Positions 44,091-57,600 of a DNA stretch of 64,000 nucleotides are shown here, piece by piece. Source of the stretch: Symbiodinium natans. Taxonomy: Eukaryota; Sar; Dinophyceae; Suessiales; Symbiodiniaceae. The DNA lies in NCBI GenBank assembly GCA_905221605.1, contig CAJNDS010002447.1, forward strand, positions 345,442 through 409,441. The letters are read 5' to 3'. Within the stretch, counting starts at the first letter, position 1; each line of letters begins with the position of its first letter. Position numbers and translations under genes: made by a program. Below the pieces are notes generated by a model, which was not told the DNA's origin, made no database searches, and was given only the letters and a program-made list of their open reading frames with translations.

Positions 44091-45681
44091 CTGCGCCTGG
44101 CCTAGAAATCTCATCGGCATCATTTTCGATGGCTCCTGGCTCAAAGCCCCCGAAGCATTGCGGAGGAGCTGCGCCATGATATGGACAAGCAAGTAGCCAC
44201 AGGCGAGCAGCAGGAGAAGGAAGAGCAAATACGCCAAGCTGGGCTGCGTGTGTAATCAGGTCTTGGGGCTTTGGTCTAAGACTCTAAGAACCCTTCAGGC
44301 CCTTCAGCAAAAGAACGGTGCAGTTTCCGCCTGGCCTCAGGGTGGTGTCTTCAGGAGGGTTCAGGAGGATCAATGCCGCAATCGAAGCGAACAGGCAAAC
44401 CCGGACGCAGGCCAACGTCACCTGCAGGAGCATTGGCAGATATTGGCAGCAGTGCACAGGACACTTTCGCATGCTTTCGGTTTCGTGCCACAAGGGGTCG
44501 GCAAGTGTCCAGTATGACTGCAGGCTATGATGTCGACGGCTGCTGATTCTTGTGGCGCTGTAGTCGCATGGGATGTTCACTGCCATTCTCTCCATAGTGC
44601 AACACTCATGTCGAACATGTCCAAACAAGCCAAGTTTCCTCCAACACATCCAGCACCTCGGCCTGATCATTTGCATAGGGTTTGACCCAGGCAGCCAAGA
44701 TCGCCTGGACGGATTTATACGGATTTCGAATTCGTCGATGGAGAAAAACCGTCCCCCTAAGCCTGGAGCGAGCGTTACGGAACGAAAGGGCCCTGGCCCT
44801 GGGCCTGCATTAGGCCTGGACCTCACAAGATCTCACAAGGATTATGACTTAATAGGTAGCAGGTTTTCGGGAAGTCCAAGTATCTTCCCACCTGGAAGCC
44901 GGAAAGCAGCGGCAGCACCATCAACTTGGCTTCGGGATCGCGCACAGCCGAGGTGTACGTCACCAGCATCATCAGGCCCACGTCGGCCCGCTTCACAAGG
45001 ATATCCCACCACCAGAACTTGGGCTCCAATCCCTCCAAGAAGTAGCCGAACCGTCTGTAGTTTTCCGGCGCCCTCCGATCCGCGAGGCTGAGAACCTTCG
45101 CGGCAAGCGCAAGGGGGATACCCACGCACCAAACTGCCAGGCCGACAAAGGCAATGTTGGCAGACGGGCGGTGCGCGTCTGTCCAGCACTCAACGTCGGG
45201 ATGCGGAAGTAGGCGGCTCACAAGCCGATCGTCCTCCGGAATTGCCACACACCAAATCATTTGCAGGAAGCTGGACAAAAGCCCTGGCCACAGGGACACG
45301 AGCACGACCCAAATGATGGGAAGGCTCTGATCGATCAGCTGACGGAAGCCAGGCTTCGGGGTAAACAGCCCCAGGTCCAGCGAGTCCAAGACCTGCGTTC
45401 TTCCGTTTCAGGATATAACTTTAACTTGCAGCCCTCTATAAGATTGACATATGTTGACATCCACAGCTTCATTCGATCCAAAGAAGACCCTCGAGCAACA
45501 TATGCACTTGTCAGCAGTGTTCCTCGGATCGAGTCTTCCACACACACACACACACACCTCCCCGGATTGTAAATATGTCGTTTTTTGCCCCCTTTTCCGC
45601 AAAAGCGCATCGAACACTGGACCCACTCAGACTGATCCCCTCGTACCGCTGCCTCGTCCACCTCGATGTCCAGGTCGAAGC
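44091..45681 (-). CDS. Gene A exons 45647-45681, 44892-45392, 44336-44421, 44091-44238: remaining membrane region
   Basis: Four exons closed by phase. A 35-base exon (GFDLDIEVDEAA) lies between a GC-AG and a GT-AG intron. Next, 167 codons with helices IIWVVLVSLWPGLLSS and FVGLAVWCVGIPLALAAKVL and a conserved-looking juxtamembrane segment, ENYRRFGYFLEGLEPKFWWW. Then VTLACVRVCLFASIAALILL (86 bases) and LAYLLFLLLLLACGYLLVHI (148 bases). The YRRFGYFLEG-x-x-P-x-(F/Y)WWW-type motif recurs in alveolate and oomycete proteins with GCC2/GCC3 ectodomains. The final donor CAG|GTTAAA shows that at least one more exon follows. Confidence 0.8.
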
Positions 45682-48600
45682 CTCTCCTGCCGGAGCTACC
45701 AGAGCTATCGTGACACATGTGACAGCAAACGTTCAAAGAGCACTGCAAAGAAGCAAAAACTGGTGCTGTCTCTGAGGACTAAGGCTCTTCAGCTGAAAGC
45801 CTGCTTCGACACCTTCGTCTGCCTCGTCCACCGCCTCGTCCACCGCCTCGTCCACCGGCTCGTCCACCTTGGGCTCTGAAGGCTCCGCTTCACCTTCAGC
45901 GGCAATGGACTCGAGCTGAGTGTGTCGATGACTCCATGCGAGGAGCTCGTCCAGGAAGCTGGCGAGGTCTTCGGCCTCGTTGGCGAGCACCGAGACTTGG
46001 GGGGCGTCAAGGACCAAGACCGGCTCCTCCCACATAGGGATGCTGAAGCTGGCTTCGTCCTGCACACGAGCCCTGGCCAGGCAAGCTTTCCGCAGCAGTG
46101 ACGAGGAGGCCAGCAGGACCTCGCGCAGGAAAGGGTCTGCCTCCTTGGTGGCTCGCTGCAGCTGCACCTTGGGCAGCTCCAGCGCGCCAGACTGCTCCAC
46201 ATCGACCCAGATGTCCTCAGGGAGCTTCGCCTGCCGAAGGACCGCGTGCGCCGCTTCACGAAGCTGCTGCAATGCCTTGGCGCGGGCCTGGCGTCGCCTC
46301 CCTGCTTCATTGAAAGAATAGCCGAGCTTGTGCACCAAAGGCACCAGCAAATAGGTGACCAGCCAGGAAAGCAAAACGGTGCCGAGCATGGCAAGCAAAG
46401 GCAGCACTAGGTAGTATATGCCCACAGCCACCCGGGCAGCCATTGGCCTCACTTGATCAAGTGACATCTCCTGTGCCTGGCATTGCACAGCCATCTCGAT
46501 GGAGACAAGCGCAGGAGTCAACGACAAAGATTGGAACAGGCCCCGCATCGCCGTCGTCACCTCCACTGGCCAGCGAATCGGAACGCTCACCTCTTCCTCA
46601 GCCCAGTGGGATTCAATCTGGTCCAGGTCGAAGCTTCCGAGCACGGAGCACGTGGCCCACCACTGCGTGGCGATGCGTATCATGATGGTGTGGAGCTTGC
46701 TGCTGCCTCTCACAGAAGCAATGGCTGCCATGGCTGCAACCACGAAGTTGAGGACCACCTTTGGAGCGGCAAATAAAGCACACGTTAACTATCCAGACAC
46801 TGTTCACTTCATCCGCCGAGGCCTCGGGTCGTAGGTGTTTAGGGTGTTAGAACAGGCACCTCCGTCCAAGCCCTCAGCCATGTGTCGGCCCCCTTTTTTG
46901 TGGACCCCCCCCCCCCCCCACCAGTCTCCCGCAGCCTACCCCCCTCCCTGCCCTTCCCCCCACCCCGACCCACCCCCCAAAGCCCGCCCTCCTTTTTTGC
47001 CCCAACACCCTCACTACTGCTGATTTTGGAGTTTACACTCGGTACACGTATCAAACTTCGTGAGTTACGACTGACAGGGAGCACCACCATGCGCCGATGT
47101 GAGGACGGGTGTTTGGGTAAAATTGGCACCTCACCTCTAATCCCCTAGAATGGTGTGTGGGAGCGGACGGTACAGGCCCCGCCTCCCCCACCCTCCCCCC
47201 TTAGCGTCGTGGGCAGGTCGGGCTGTGCGTGTTTGCAGCCCAAAGCCTGGAACCCATCTGGACCCCAGAACTCTCATAGGACCTGGCTTGGGGGTGATTA
47301 CGGAATCCAAACGCTGAACCCCCTCTCCGGGATCTGCATTGGGCCAGGCCGAGGCGGGTCGTGTAGCGTTAGAACTACATTTCGCTCCATTAAATCCTGT
47401 TCGCACTCATACACGCTAACACCTGTGCTCACTCCTGTACAAACACACCTTCAAACCTTCCTGCCTTGCTTCCCACATCTGCAAAGACCGAGGTGATGAG
47501 GGAAAGCGTCGCAACATGCTGCGCGCATTCCTGGCAGGGAGCTCGGAAAGAGGTCCTGGCCCAACCTGGCAGGCACTCACCACAGAGCCAGCCCGTCGCG
47601 CTCTCGTCGCAACGGTTTCCATACTTGCCAACGCACTCTCCTGAGCCCCCTTGGCACAGGTCGCTACCCAGGCAGGCACTCAGGCCCCCATCCAGGACGA
47701 CGCTACATTTGAAAGCTGTGAGCTCGGCCGTTTGGAAGAATCCCGGCCTGGCAACTGGCAGTCGATGCATGGAGGTTTGCTCGTGGAAGCCACCGGGGCA
47801 GCGCAGGTTTGTGAAGGTTGCACAGCTCGCACATCGTGCGAGAGACCCGGCCAAATCAAGGACAGCATGGAATTCCGGCTCGCAGAAGCAATCAGCAAAA
47901 CTGGCAGACCCGTTCTTGCTCTGGGCACTTGTGGGGCACTGGAAAGGGCATGATTGGGAGTTGCCCTCTGCAGGCTTGTAGCGCCCGGGCTGGCAAGGCT
48001 CACAAGCGGATCCCGAGCTGTAGCGACCACTTTGACAAATGCAGTCCGATGGTCCACTGGCTCCTGCACCCGAAGTCGCCCCCTCCGGGCACCTGACAGC
48101 TTCGCCACCGCCGGGACAGAAGAAGCCGGGCTGGCAGTCTACACAAGCGCGTCCATCCGCAGCAAGGCCGCGCTGGCAGCCACACTCAAGCTCCGAGGTG
48201 GCTGCCTTTCCCGACGTGGTCTTGTCGGGTGGGCAGCTTGTGCACAAAGCGTTGCCCACTGTCGGCTTGTACTCGCCCTGGAGGCATGGCTGACACTCGC
48301 CCCCTGCAAAGCCATAGCCGGGACTGCACTCGCACTCCGCGGGGCCGAGCGGAACAATGCCGGGCGGCACAGAGTGGCCCGACGGGCATTCCAAGTCCAC
48401 AGACGTCACCTGCAGCTCTGACACCTGAAGCACCAAGCCATCGCCCCGTGGATCTTCTTGGAGGGATGTCTGCACGTCCGACATCAAGGCGGCCAAGTCC
48501 AGGTCACTGCTGGCCAGCTCGGCCTCTGCCACAGTGCGGTACCTCAGGTCCACCGCAAACACGGCCGAAGACAAACGCCGCCCTGAGCCTGTGTTCAGGC

Positions 48601-51600
48601 GCACATGTGCGAACCGGACTTGCACAGCACCAGCAGGAAGCCGGGCTGCATTTGACAGCGCGATCAGAAGCACCTGCCGGAGAAACTCCTGAACTTCATC
48701 CTCGCCTGGTGCACCTGCATCCGGCACGTTCAGGACGGACACGTTCAGGGTCAGCGTAGGGACCTTGGTGGTGTTCGAGAAACCCCCGTCCAGTCCTTGG
48801 ACTTGCAAGGAAGTCTCCGGAATGCAGGAGCTGTTGGACCTAGCACCGGCGCTGTGGGTCGTGAAGTTCTCCTGGCATGGGAAGCAGCTCCCTGGACCGG
48901 CGTCTGCCTTGTAGAAGCCCACGCTGCAGGCCTCACACGCCTGGGATTGCGCATCTCCAAAGCCGCGGTCGCAGACACACTCGCCGGCCGACACGGCTCC
49001 CACTGCCAGGGTCGTCTCGCCCGAGGAGCAGGGAAAGCGCTTTGCGGACTCTGCCACTCCACCTGCAGACAGCGCAGCACGATGTAACACTGCAACAAGC
49101 TCAAGAGCAATTACTGTTGCAAGAACAACACGAACAACTTTGGTGCTCGCGCGGCAAACATGCAACAAACGCAGACTTTTTGAGGCGGCCTGGACAGAAG
49201 TATCCTCGTGTGCATCGGCTGCAAGTAGCCAAGTGCTCATTGGTGAAGCTTCCGGGCGGGCATGCGGCCACCAGGAGCCCGGAAGGGGCGCCAAAGCGTC
49301 CAGACTGCTCACAGTGGGAGCCTCGTGCACACCAACAAAGCTGGTAGATGCCCGGGCGTGCATCGCTGGGCAAGGTCCCAAGGCTGGCTTCGAGATCCGA
49401 GCCCGAGCCTTCCCGTCGCTGCAGGGGCACGGCCTCGAGATGGAACGCCGAGCCTGACCCACAACCTGAGTCACCTGCACTGACCAGTAGGAGGTCCAGC
49501 AAGGCCAGGCCAATGCCGGGCAGGGCCACAGCACAGCTGCGGCCGATTGTGCAGAGGTGGCTCCTGGCAAAGGGCCCCTGCACCGTCATCAACCCCACCA
49601 CGGCCTGCGCACAAACTGACCAATGGCGGGATATGGCGGACTGCAGTTTTCAACTTTGACGAGGTACTAGCGTAGAACAGCATACGATGATGTGCCAAAT
49701 TGATGCAACGAGGGCCTGGCCTTGAAGTCGATTCCAGAGGTGCAATCGCCGCGGCAGTAGCACATCCGGTAGATGCCAGGTGCAGCGAGTAACACGCCGT
49801 CCTCCAGCGGAGAGAGTAAGAAGTCATAGCGTTCCGTGTCCTCGGCTCACAGCAAAAGAGGCCAACTGGTACTCCGCATGGCTTCGCGCACTTTACCTAC
49901 CCACGTTAAACGTGTGCTGAACTAAACCTTTCGATGCTGACACATGCTGCCAATGAAGCTGCAAGCTTCTTTGATTGACAACTTATGCTCGGCAACCCCC
50001 CAAAAAAAGAATCTGTTCGAGGCGAGCATCATTTGTTTCCGCAATGCCACCACCAGGAAAGCCCGCAACAGACAAGCCATGGCCACAATCGCTCAGAATC
50101 ATGATACGATCCCCCGGCTGCACCCCAACGCCCTCAGCATGCATTGAGCAGCGCTGCCCGATGGAGCAGCTGTCTTCCTGGTTTGTCCTGGGACCGACTA
50201 TACGCAGCTGCCCTGCCGGCACCGCATACTCCTCAGGATGCACGCACGCCTGGCCACCTGTCTTGCCACACCAGCATAGCAAGTAGCCCTCACTGGCATC
50301 TGCGGTCAACCAGAAGTCCTCAGTCGAAGTGGACTTACCAAAGCTGAGAGCCAGGTCGCCTCCAGAATCTTGGAGCTGGCCGATGCCATCGGCAAGCAAT
50401 CGAGACAGGGCCACACTCTGCTTTCCTCCGCACTGCACGCGGCGAGCCGCGACGCCATCTGAGGCCAGGAGGCCGTGGCCTAGAAAGGATCTCAGGGAAT
50501 CACAGTCATCACCACGAACGCACTCGAAGTAGTTGTCTTGAATGGGCCCCACTACCGACAACTCCCCGGCCGTCAGCCAGAAGTTGAGGTTGATATCTGA
50601 GCAGCTAAGCTCAGCCATGCCTGCACACCAGCACAAGTTCACCGTGCCACCTTCTGGGGTGAAGTCCTGCAGCACGTCACCCCAAACGTATCGCTGACCA
50701 TCTGCACTGGGATGCGAGAAGGCATTCTGAGAGACACCGGGCAAGGCAGTTTTTGACCCATCGCACGGCGAACGGCTCAGCACCATCCGATGCCCAGCCC
50801 GCAGCCCATAGCCCGAAAGCCCATCGACCTCGCACACCCTGCCCGAGACGCATGTGCGCCGATGGCCCACATCTGGACGTACGCAGCTGTCGAGGTCTCG
50901 GGCTCCTGCCGCCTCCGTGGTCGACCCAACCATGCAGGGGGCGCAAACATTCTCGACTGCCCCGGTGTCGTTGCTCCACGTGCCGACCATGCACTCCTCG
51001 CACGGCAAGTTTCCGGTGCCGCTCTTGAAGCGCCCAGCAGGGCAAACTTCACAAGCACCACCCAGCAGGAAGGCACCGGGAGCGCAAAGGCACTGGGCGC
51101 GGCTGCTGGCTGTCTCTGTTGCCGTGGTCTGAAATGCAGCACACGGCTCCCTGTGAAGGCCACCCGTGCAGAAGAAGCCGGCACCGCAAGCCTCGCAGAT
51201 GGAAGGGCTGCCGGGCTGCGTATTCCAAAAGCCGCCCATGCAGAAGCAGGAGTCCAGCGCCGTCGCTCCCTCCTCCCGGGCAAATGGCAGGCTTCAATGC
51301 TTCACAGACCGTTGACATGCCAGCATACAACATCATACAACAGCGGCACTGCGTCTGCGTGGCACCATGGCATCTCATGACGTTACGCAACGCATGCAAT
51401 GCCCAAGTAAGACCTGCCTCTGAGGTGGTGGAGCCGGCCGGGCATGCCTGGCAAGCCAGAGCTTCGGGACTCCAGAACCTGCCCGTGAAGCACTTGCAAT
51501 CTGACAGCTGACCTCGGTCGCAAAATTAAGCTTTCGTGTCGCCGTCTTGCACGAATGACTTGAGGATGCACACGCTGGTATCTTCATGTGAAATATGCAA

Positions 51601-54600
51601 CATGCTGAGGAGCTGACTGGAGCCTATTGAGGCTGTGCTGGCAGCAGGGCAGGCCAGCTGCGTGGCCTCCTGCCCCCCAGGACAGTAGTGTGCTTCCGTG
51701 CATAGCTGGCAGGCTGAATCAAGCTGGTAGCGTCCAGGTGGGCACACGATGTGTAAGTTCATGATGGTGGCACGGAACTCTGCATCCATCAGGCATTTGC
51801 CGGCAGGGCACCAGCAGAGCTCGATCGTCTCAGTCGAGCCTTCCAGCTCCACGTGCCCCAAGTCCAACATGAAAGAGCCCGTGGACTGGTTGAAGTTGAC
51901 GGAGATCGCCCGCTGGCCAAACGTGTTTGACGGTTCTGGGTCGCCACAGCGCTTGCGAGCTATCACCCGGTCCGTCCTTGAGAGGCCATTTCCAGCGGCA
52001 GCGACGGTGCAGTAGCCCCCTAGAACACAATGCCCATCTTCATTGGGATAAGGCCCTTCGGCAATGAAGTAGCCAAGGGTGGAGTCAAAATCTGCGGATT
52101 GGTTGCACAGCTCATGCAAGGAACAAGCGCACAGCCTGTACTCACCTGCTGGAATTGCAAGGTACGAGGACGAGGAGGATGGAAAGAAAAACTGCTGGCC
52201 ATCCAGGCTCTCCAGAAGTGCGGATTGCGCCAGTGCAGTGCTTGCCACGCTAGCCTCTTCAATGCTTGTCCGTGAACATGTCTGCTGGACAGACAAACGA
52301 GACACAGAGCTGTTCAGGTCCAGCTGCAACATGCACTCTTGCCCCAGCTGGCATTTCGCAACAAGAGGCGGCTCTGCTGGTGAGCGGATGTATCTCCAAA
52401 CATCACGTACGTAAGATGCGTTGTAGCCACCAAAGACTAGCAGTCCGCCAGAGTTGGCATCAAAAACGGCTGAGGAGTCAACGCGGCCAGACGGCCCAGG
52501 CGCTGGTAGCTCTGTCCAGGTGCCATGAAGCGGGCTGTAGCTATGCAAGCTGCTGCTGTAGCTGAACTCCCCAGTCAGGTTCTGAACGCCCGCAAACACC
52601 ATCATGGACATGGAGTTGGTGTCCCACACCGCTGCATGTCCCGCTCTTGGCCATGGTCCCCCCAGCGCAGGCAACTCGGTCCATTGATCTGCCCACCAGT
52701 CATAGCGGTGCAGGTCCTGCACGGGCACACAAACATCAGTTTTCTGTGCCCACCTTGGCTGGCGACTTGTGCGTGTCTGCACTTAAATACTCATCGCCTC
52801 GGCTTCCTGCCGAGAAGCGCCTGGAACAAGCAGACCCGGATCCAATCTCCTGCCCCATGCTGACGCCAACCCTCTAAAACCCCTTGCACGCCCTGCATTG
52901 GACCCCTGTCCAACCCCTCAAACCTTCATAAAGCCTTCTCCCCCTCTTTGTCAGCTTCCTGCCGATAAGCGTATTTTGTGCCTGCTCCACCAACCCTTCC
53001 GCCCACTGGGATGCCCCTGTGGGACGGGACCCCCGCTACAGAGCTCTGGGCCGGCCCGGCTGCCGAGGCGGCGCGCGAAAGCGTTTACTTCTCACACGAA
53101 GCAAGGGCAGGGTGTCTGTGGGTTTGCTGCCATTTGCTGCCCCGCCATGGCCTGCAAGTACTCAGCACCACTCCAGCCAGCAAAAACCAGCATGGACATC
53201 GTGATGGGATCCCAAACAGCAGTGTGCCTCTCAGGATGTACTTGGAGCAGCATAACCTTAAGTAACTTAAGACCTAAACACGATCATGGGGCAGAATTCC
53301 AAAATGCCTGCTCCGCGCTCGGGGGTGGCTCGCAGAGGACTCGCTCCAGTAGTTGGCGGTGAGGCTGTACCGGTGCAGGTCCCCCAGTACGTGGCCGGCC
53401 CCCTCACCCGCAAACACCAGCATAGCTCGGTTCATGGCGTCCCAGACCACCGAATGGTCTGCTCGGGGCAACGGCGAGCTTGGAGGCGAGAGGTACTGCC
53501 AGGAGTCAGTCTGCACAAAGAACTGGTACAGGTCGTTGTACATCGTGCTCAGGTGCCTCCCAGCAAAGACCAGCATGGACTGAGATGCTGCATCCCAGAC
53601 AGCTGAATGGCCTGATCTGATTGGGCCATTGGAGGAGACTTGGCTCCAGAGTCGTGAGGCCCAGTCGAAACGCCACACATCCCCAAAGTAAAGGAAGTTG
53701 CTGCTCGCATGGCCACCGAAGAGGAGCGCCGACTGCGTCTCGGCATCCCAAACCGTCGTGTGATCCTGGCGGCCTGCTGGTCCCGGCACGGTGTTGTCCG
53801 TGTAGTCGTTCCATGCATCCAAGTCGCACTGAACACCTGCAACGTGGACAATGCGGGCACCGGACATGAACAAAGGAAAAAAGGTGGGGCAGATGGATGC
53901 TTTTTGGCAGCCCCAACCTGCTGCTTCCTTGGCAGAGCAGTCATGGACCCTCCAGCCTCTGAAGGTGCACTCGCGGATGCTACGGCGAGCGTCTGCGCAG
54001 TTGATGTTGTCTATGAAGACTTTGCCAACTTTGCCGTTACCTTGAAAAAACCTCGTCTGGCCCCCGGCCATTCCAAGGTCCTTACAGACCATCACAGCCG
54101 CTTTCGCGTCCCAGCCATCGTCACAAATGAGGCCCCAGGAGCCGCTGTACAGGACCTCAACCCAGCCGTATCCACCACCGCCGACCAAACGAAGACCCTC
54201 TAATCCAGAGCCAATCTTTTGGGAAAAGTGCAGGGCAGGGAGCAAATCGTCCATTTCTGACGGTTCATCACCCACATTCTCAGAACTGCCGGTGCCCAGC
54301 TGCCCATTACTGCCGTCGCCCCAGCAACGGGTCGTATCATCACTCAGCAAAGCACATGTGTGATATGCCCCTGCTACCACCTGCTGGGGATTCAGGCCTG
54401 CGAAATTGAGCCAGTGCAAGCTGGAGCCCATCTCGCCAGCCTCGTCACCGATGGTGTCCTGGCGTCCGTGCCCCAACTGCCCTTGCTGCCCAAAGCCCCA
54501 GCACGTCAAGGACTCTCCCCACAGAGCTCCACGGCGCACAAGCGCGCATGTGTGATAAAGGCCTGTGATGATACGGTGGACCGTCACATCACCAAGCTGG

Positions 54601-57600
54601 ATTGAAGGCAAGTTGATTCCCATTTGATTCGGCGCTTCGCCTATGTCCTCTGTGCTGCCTTGACCCAGCTGGCCATGGAAGCCATAGCCCCAGCACTTCG
54701 CAGAGCCGTCCTGGACTTGTACAGCTGCTCTAATTTTGTTTCTTGGAGTTTGTAGAATCTAGATCACGCGCTTACTAACTCCCATGCAGAATACATGAGC
54801 GTGTGTGGGCTAACCGACTCGCATGACTCGGCAAGCAAGACGCAACTTCATCGTTTGCGACATGGACTTGCAGTTTTCTGAATGCTCTCACAACCTCGTG
54901 GGGTAAAGCGTAGGGAATGCATGAACGAAGTTGGTGCCATCCTCAGAAGCAGGACGGCTGTCTCATGAACGAAGAGCATGAGTATTATGTCGCGACCGAA
55001 CGGAAAGAACATTAAACTTTTCGGCTCTTATTGTTCTCTTCTGAATACGAAGACAACGTAGTGAGCGCACTAGTTTTGCATTTACAAATGCGTCACAGAA
55101 CCGCGTGAACTATGATGTCTTCATAACCAAGTAATATCTGATGATCAAAAGGCTGCAAGGCTTGAAAGAAATATTGTAACTAATTACAGACTTCACCAAA
55201 ACCGACTGAGATCACATGGCTCAAGACATTGTCCATGACGAGTCCTCGAGGACTGCGCAGGCATGCCAGTCGCCCATGGCAATCTGCGTGGCCTTTTGTC
55301 CGAGATCGATGACTGGAAGGTTCTCGCCCATCTCATTAGGGCCATCTCCGAGAGCTTCGCTTGTGCCCCAGCCAAGTGGGCTTCCCCAACACTTGATCTC
55401 ACCTGCCTGTGACAAAGCACAGGTCGCTGCACCTCCAGCTGCAAGCTCGGCCACCGCGAAATGGGCTCCGAGGTCCACGGAGGGGAGGGCAGTGCCCATC
55501 TGGGACGACATTCGACCACGAGAGTCAGCATCGCCGAGGCCCAATTGGCCAAAGTCATTGCCCCCCCAACACTTGGTCGTTCCATCCTGAAATAGAGCAC
55601 AGCTGTGTTCTCCTCCGCAAGCCACCTTCACAGCATGCTTGGGTTGGCTTCCGTTGCTTCCAAGGTCCAGCACAGGGAGCGCATCACCCATTTCCCCAGG
55701 CCGATCACCGAAGTCCGCATTCCAGGATCTTCCATTGCCAAGTTGGCCGCGATGTCCATGGCCCCAGCACTTAACAGCTCCTGCGCGCAGCAGAGCGCAG
55801 CTGTGCCAGTGTCCCGATGCAACTTGCAGCACGTCTCCACCGACGTCGACGACTGGGAGGTTCTCGCCCATTTCTGCAGGGCCGTCGCCCCGGCTCTCCT
55901 CGTCACCCAGTCCAAGCCTTCCATACTCTCCCGCACCCCAACACTTGAGCAGGCCAGAGGATGTGAGAACACAGGTGTGAAAGCCGCCAGCAGTTAAAGT
56001 GAGACCGGCTTCTGGCTGGGAGTCTTGGATGTCTTGGGAGTTTGGGGAGTCTGGCAGCCAGTGAATCACCTCGTCGACTGCGACGTCTGACATCCAACTC
56101 GTGGCCTGAGTGCTGACAAAGCGCAAAGCTTCAGCATCGCTTGGGATGGACAGCTTCTGCTGCAACCACAGATCGCCCTGGGAACCTTGCTTGGACCACC
56201 GTGTCCGCCATTGACCTGCGTGGAAGAACTGCAGTTCCAGGTTGCCAACTCCAGATCCCAACATGTGATAGGCAAATTCCATGTAAGTCTCGGCGAAGGT
56301 CGCTGGGAACCAGGGCGTGGTCACAGTTGGATCCAGCCAGTGCTGGTCATGGCCTTCGACAAAAATGTACCACTGGCCGCGGAAAGCGGAATCGGGGCCT
56401 GTAGCTACAGTTGCTGTCGAGCCGGAACGGCGCTCCCAGTCGGACCGCTCTTGCCCCCCAGGCAGCCAGCTGCACAGGTCCGCCTCAAAGCTGCAGCTTG
56501 TCGCATCCTTCCAGATGCGCAAGGAGTCCAGGCTCACAGCATCCTCTGAGGTCAAGTTGGCCTGGAACCGGAGAGCGGTGCTGCCCGCGGGAATGCTGAC
56601 GATGGCCTCACGCCAGTCTGAGCCTTGGCCTCCCGTCTTCGCAAAGAGTTGCACCCAGTCGTTGGATGCGGTCTTGTACTGCAGCTCAAGCGCAGCAGCG
56701 GGCGAGCCAATGACCTGGTAGGCAAAGGCAAGGGCGTGCTCACCAGCAGTCATGTAGTGCGAGCTCTCCAAAACGAACTGGCTCTCTTTGCCCTCTGATG
56801 TGTTGGAAGCCCACAGGTGGGACTTGCCGTTCTCGACCTCATGCTGCCCCGACGCGTTGGCATCCACAACATGCTGCCAGGTAGAGCCAGGGAGCGCAGA
56901 AAACCAGTTGCAGGAGTCGAACTCGAAATCGCAGGTCAAATCCATGAAATCCACAGGCCCCGTCCTTACGTCATCAACAGCCATGAGCCTGTCACCGGGA
57001 TTGCCGGTGCTTCCGACGAATCGCACTGCAATGGTGCTGGCCGGTAAGCGCGTGGAAACACGCTGCCAGCCACGCCTGCTGGACCGTGACCACGAAGTCA
57101 CCCAACTCGCTCCATCAAAGAACTGCAGCTTCAATTCGTCTACGGCATCCTCGGACATCCAGTATGCAAAGCTCCACTGCAAGCTTGTCCCGGCAATGGG
57201 AATCGCGGGGCTCGTCAAGCTGAAGTCCTGCACGCGTGCCAGCTGCTCTTCTGGGGTCAGGACGTACGCTTTTGGGGAAGGCTTCGTGCTGGCGCTGGCT
57301 GACGTGCTGCTCACGAGTGGAGAGTTTGGATTCATCAACGGAACTGTGGGCATGCCCCGTTTCCGGCCCGCGAGAGTTTTTACACATCGCATGACAGCAT
57401 TCTCAATAGTTCGGGAGCTTGGTGAGCCGTGCACTTGATGACTAGCCGTCCCTCCCGGGTCTTGATTTTGGGGAAGCCACACTGTCGGCAAGTCCAGATA
57501 TACGTGAGCACCACGACAACAAGTCAACCCGGCACCCCTTCAACATCTTCAACATTGGACTTTTGGGGGGGTTCGTACAGTACAGCAGTGTCGAACGTGA

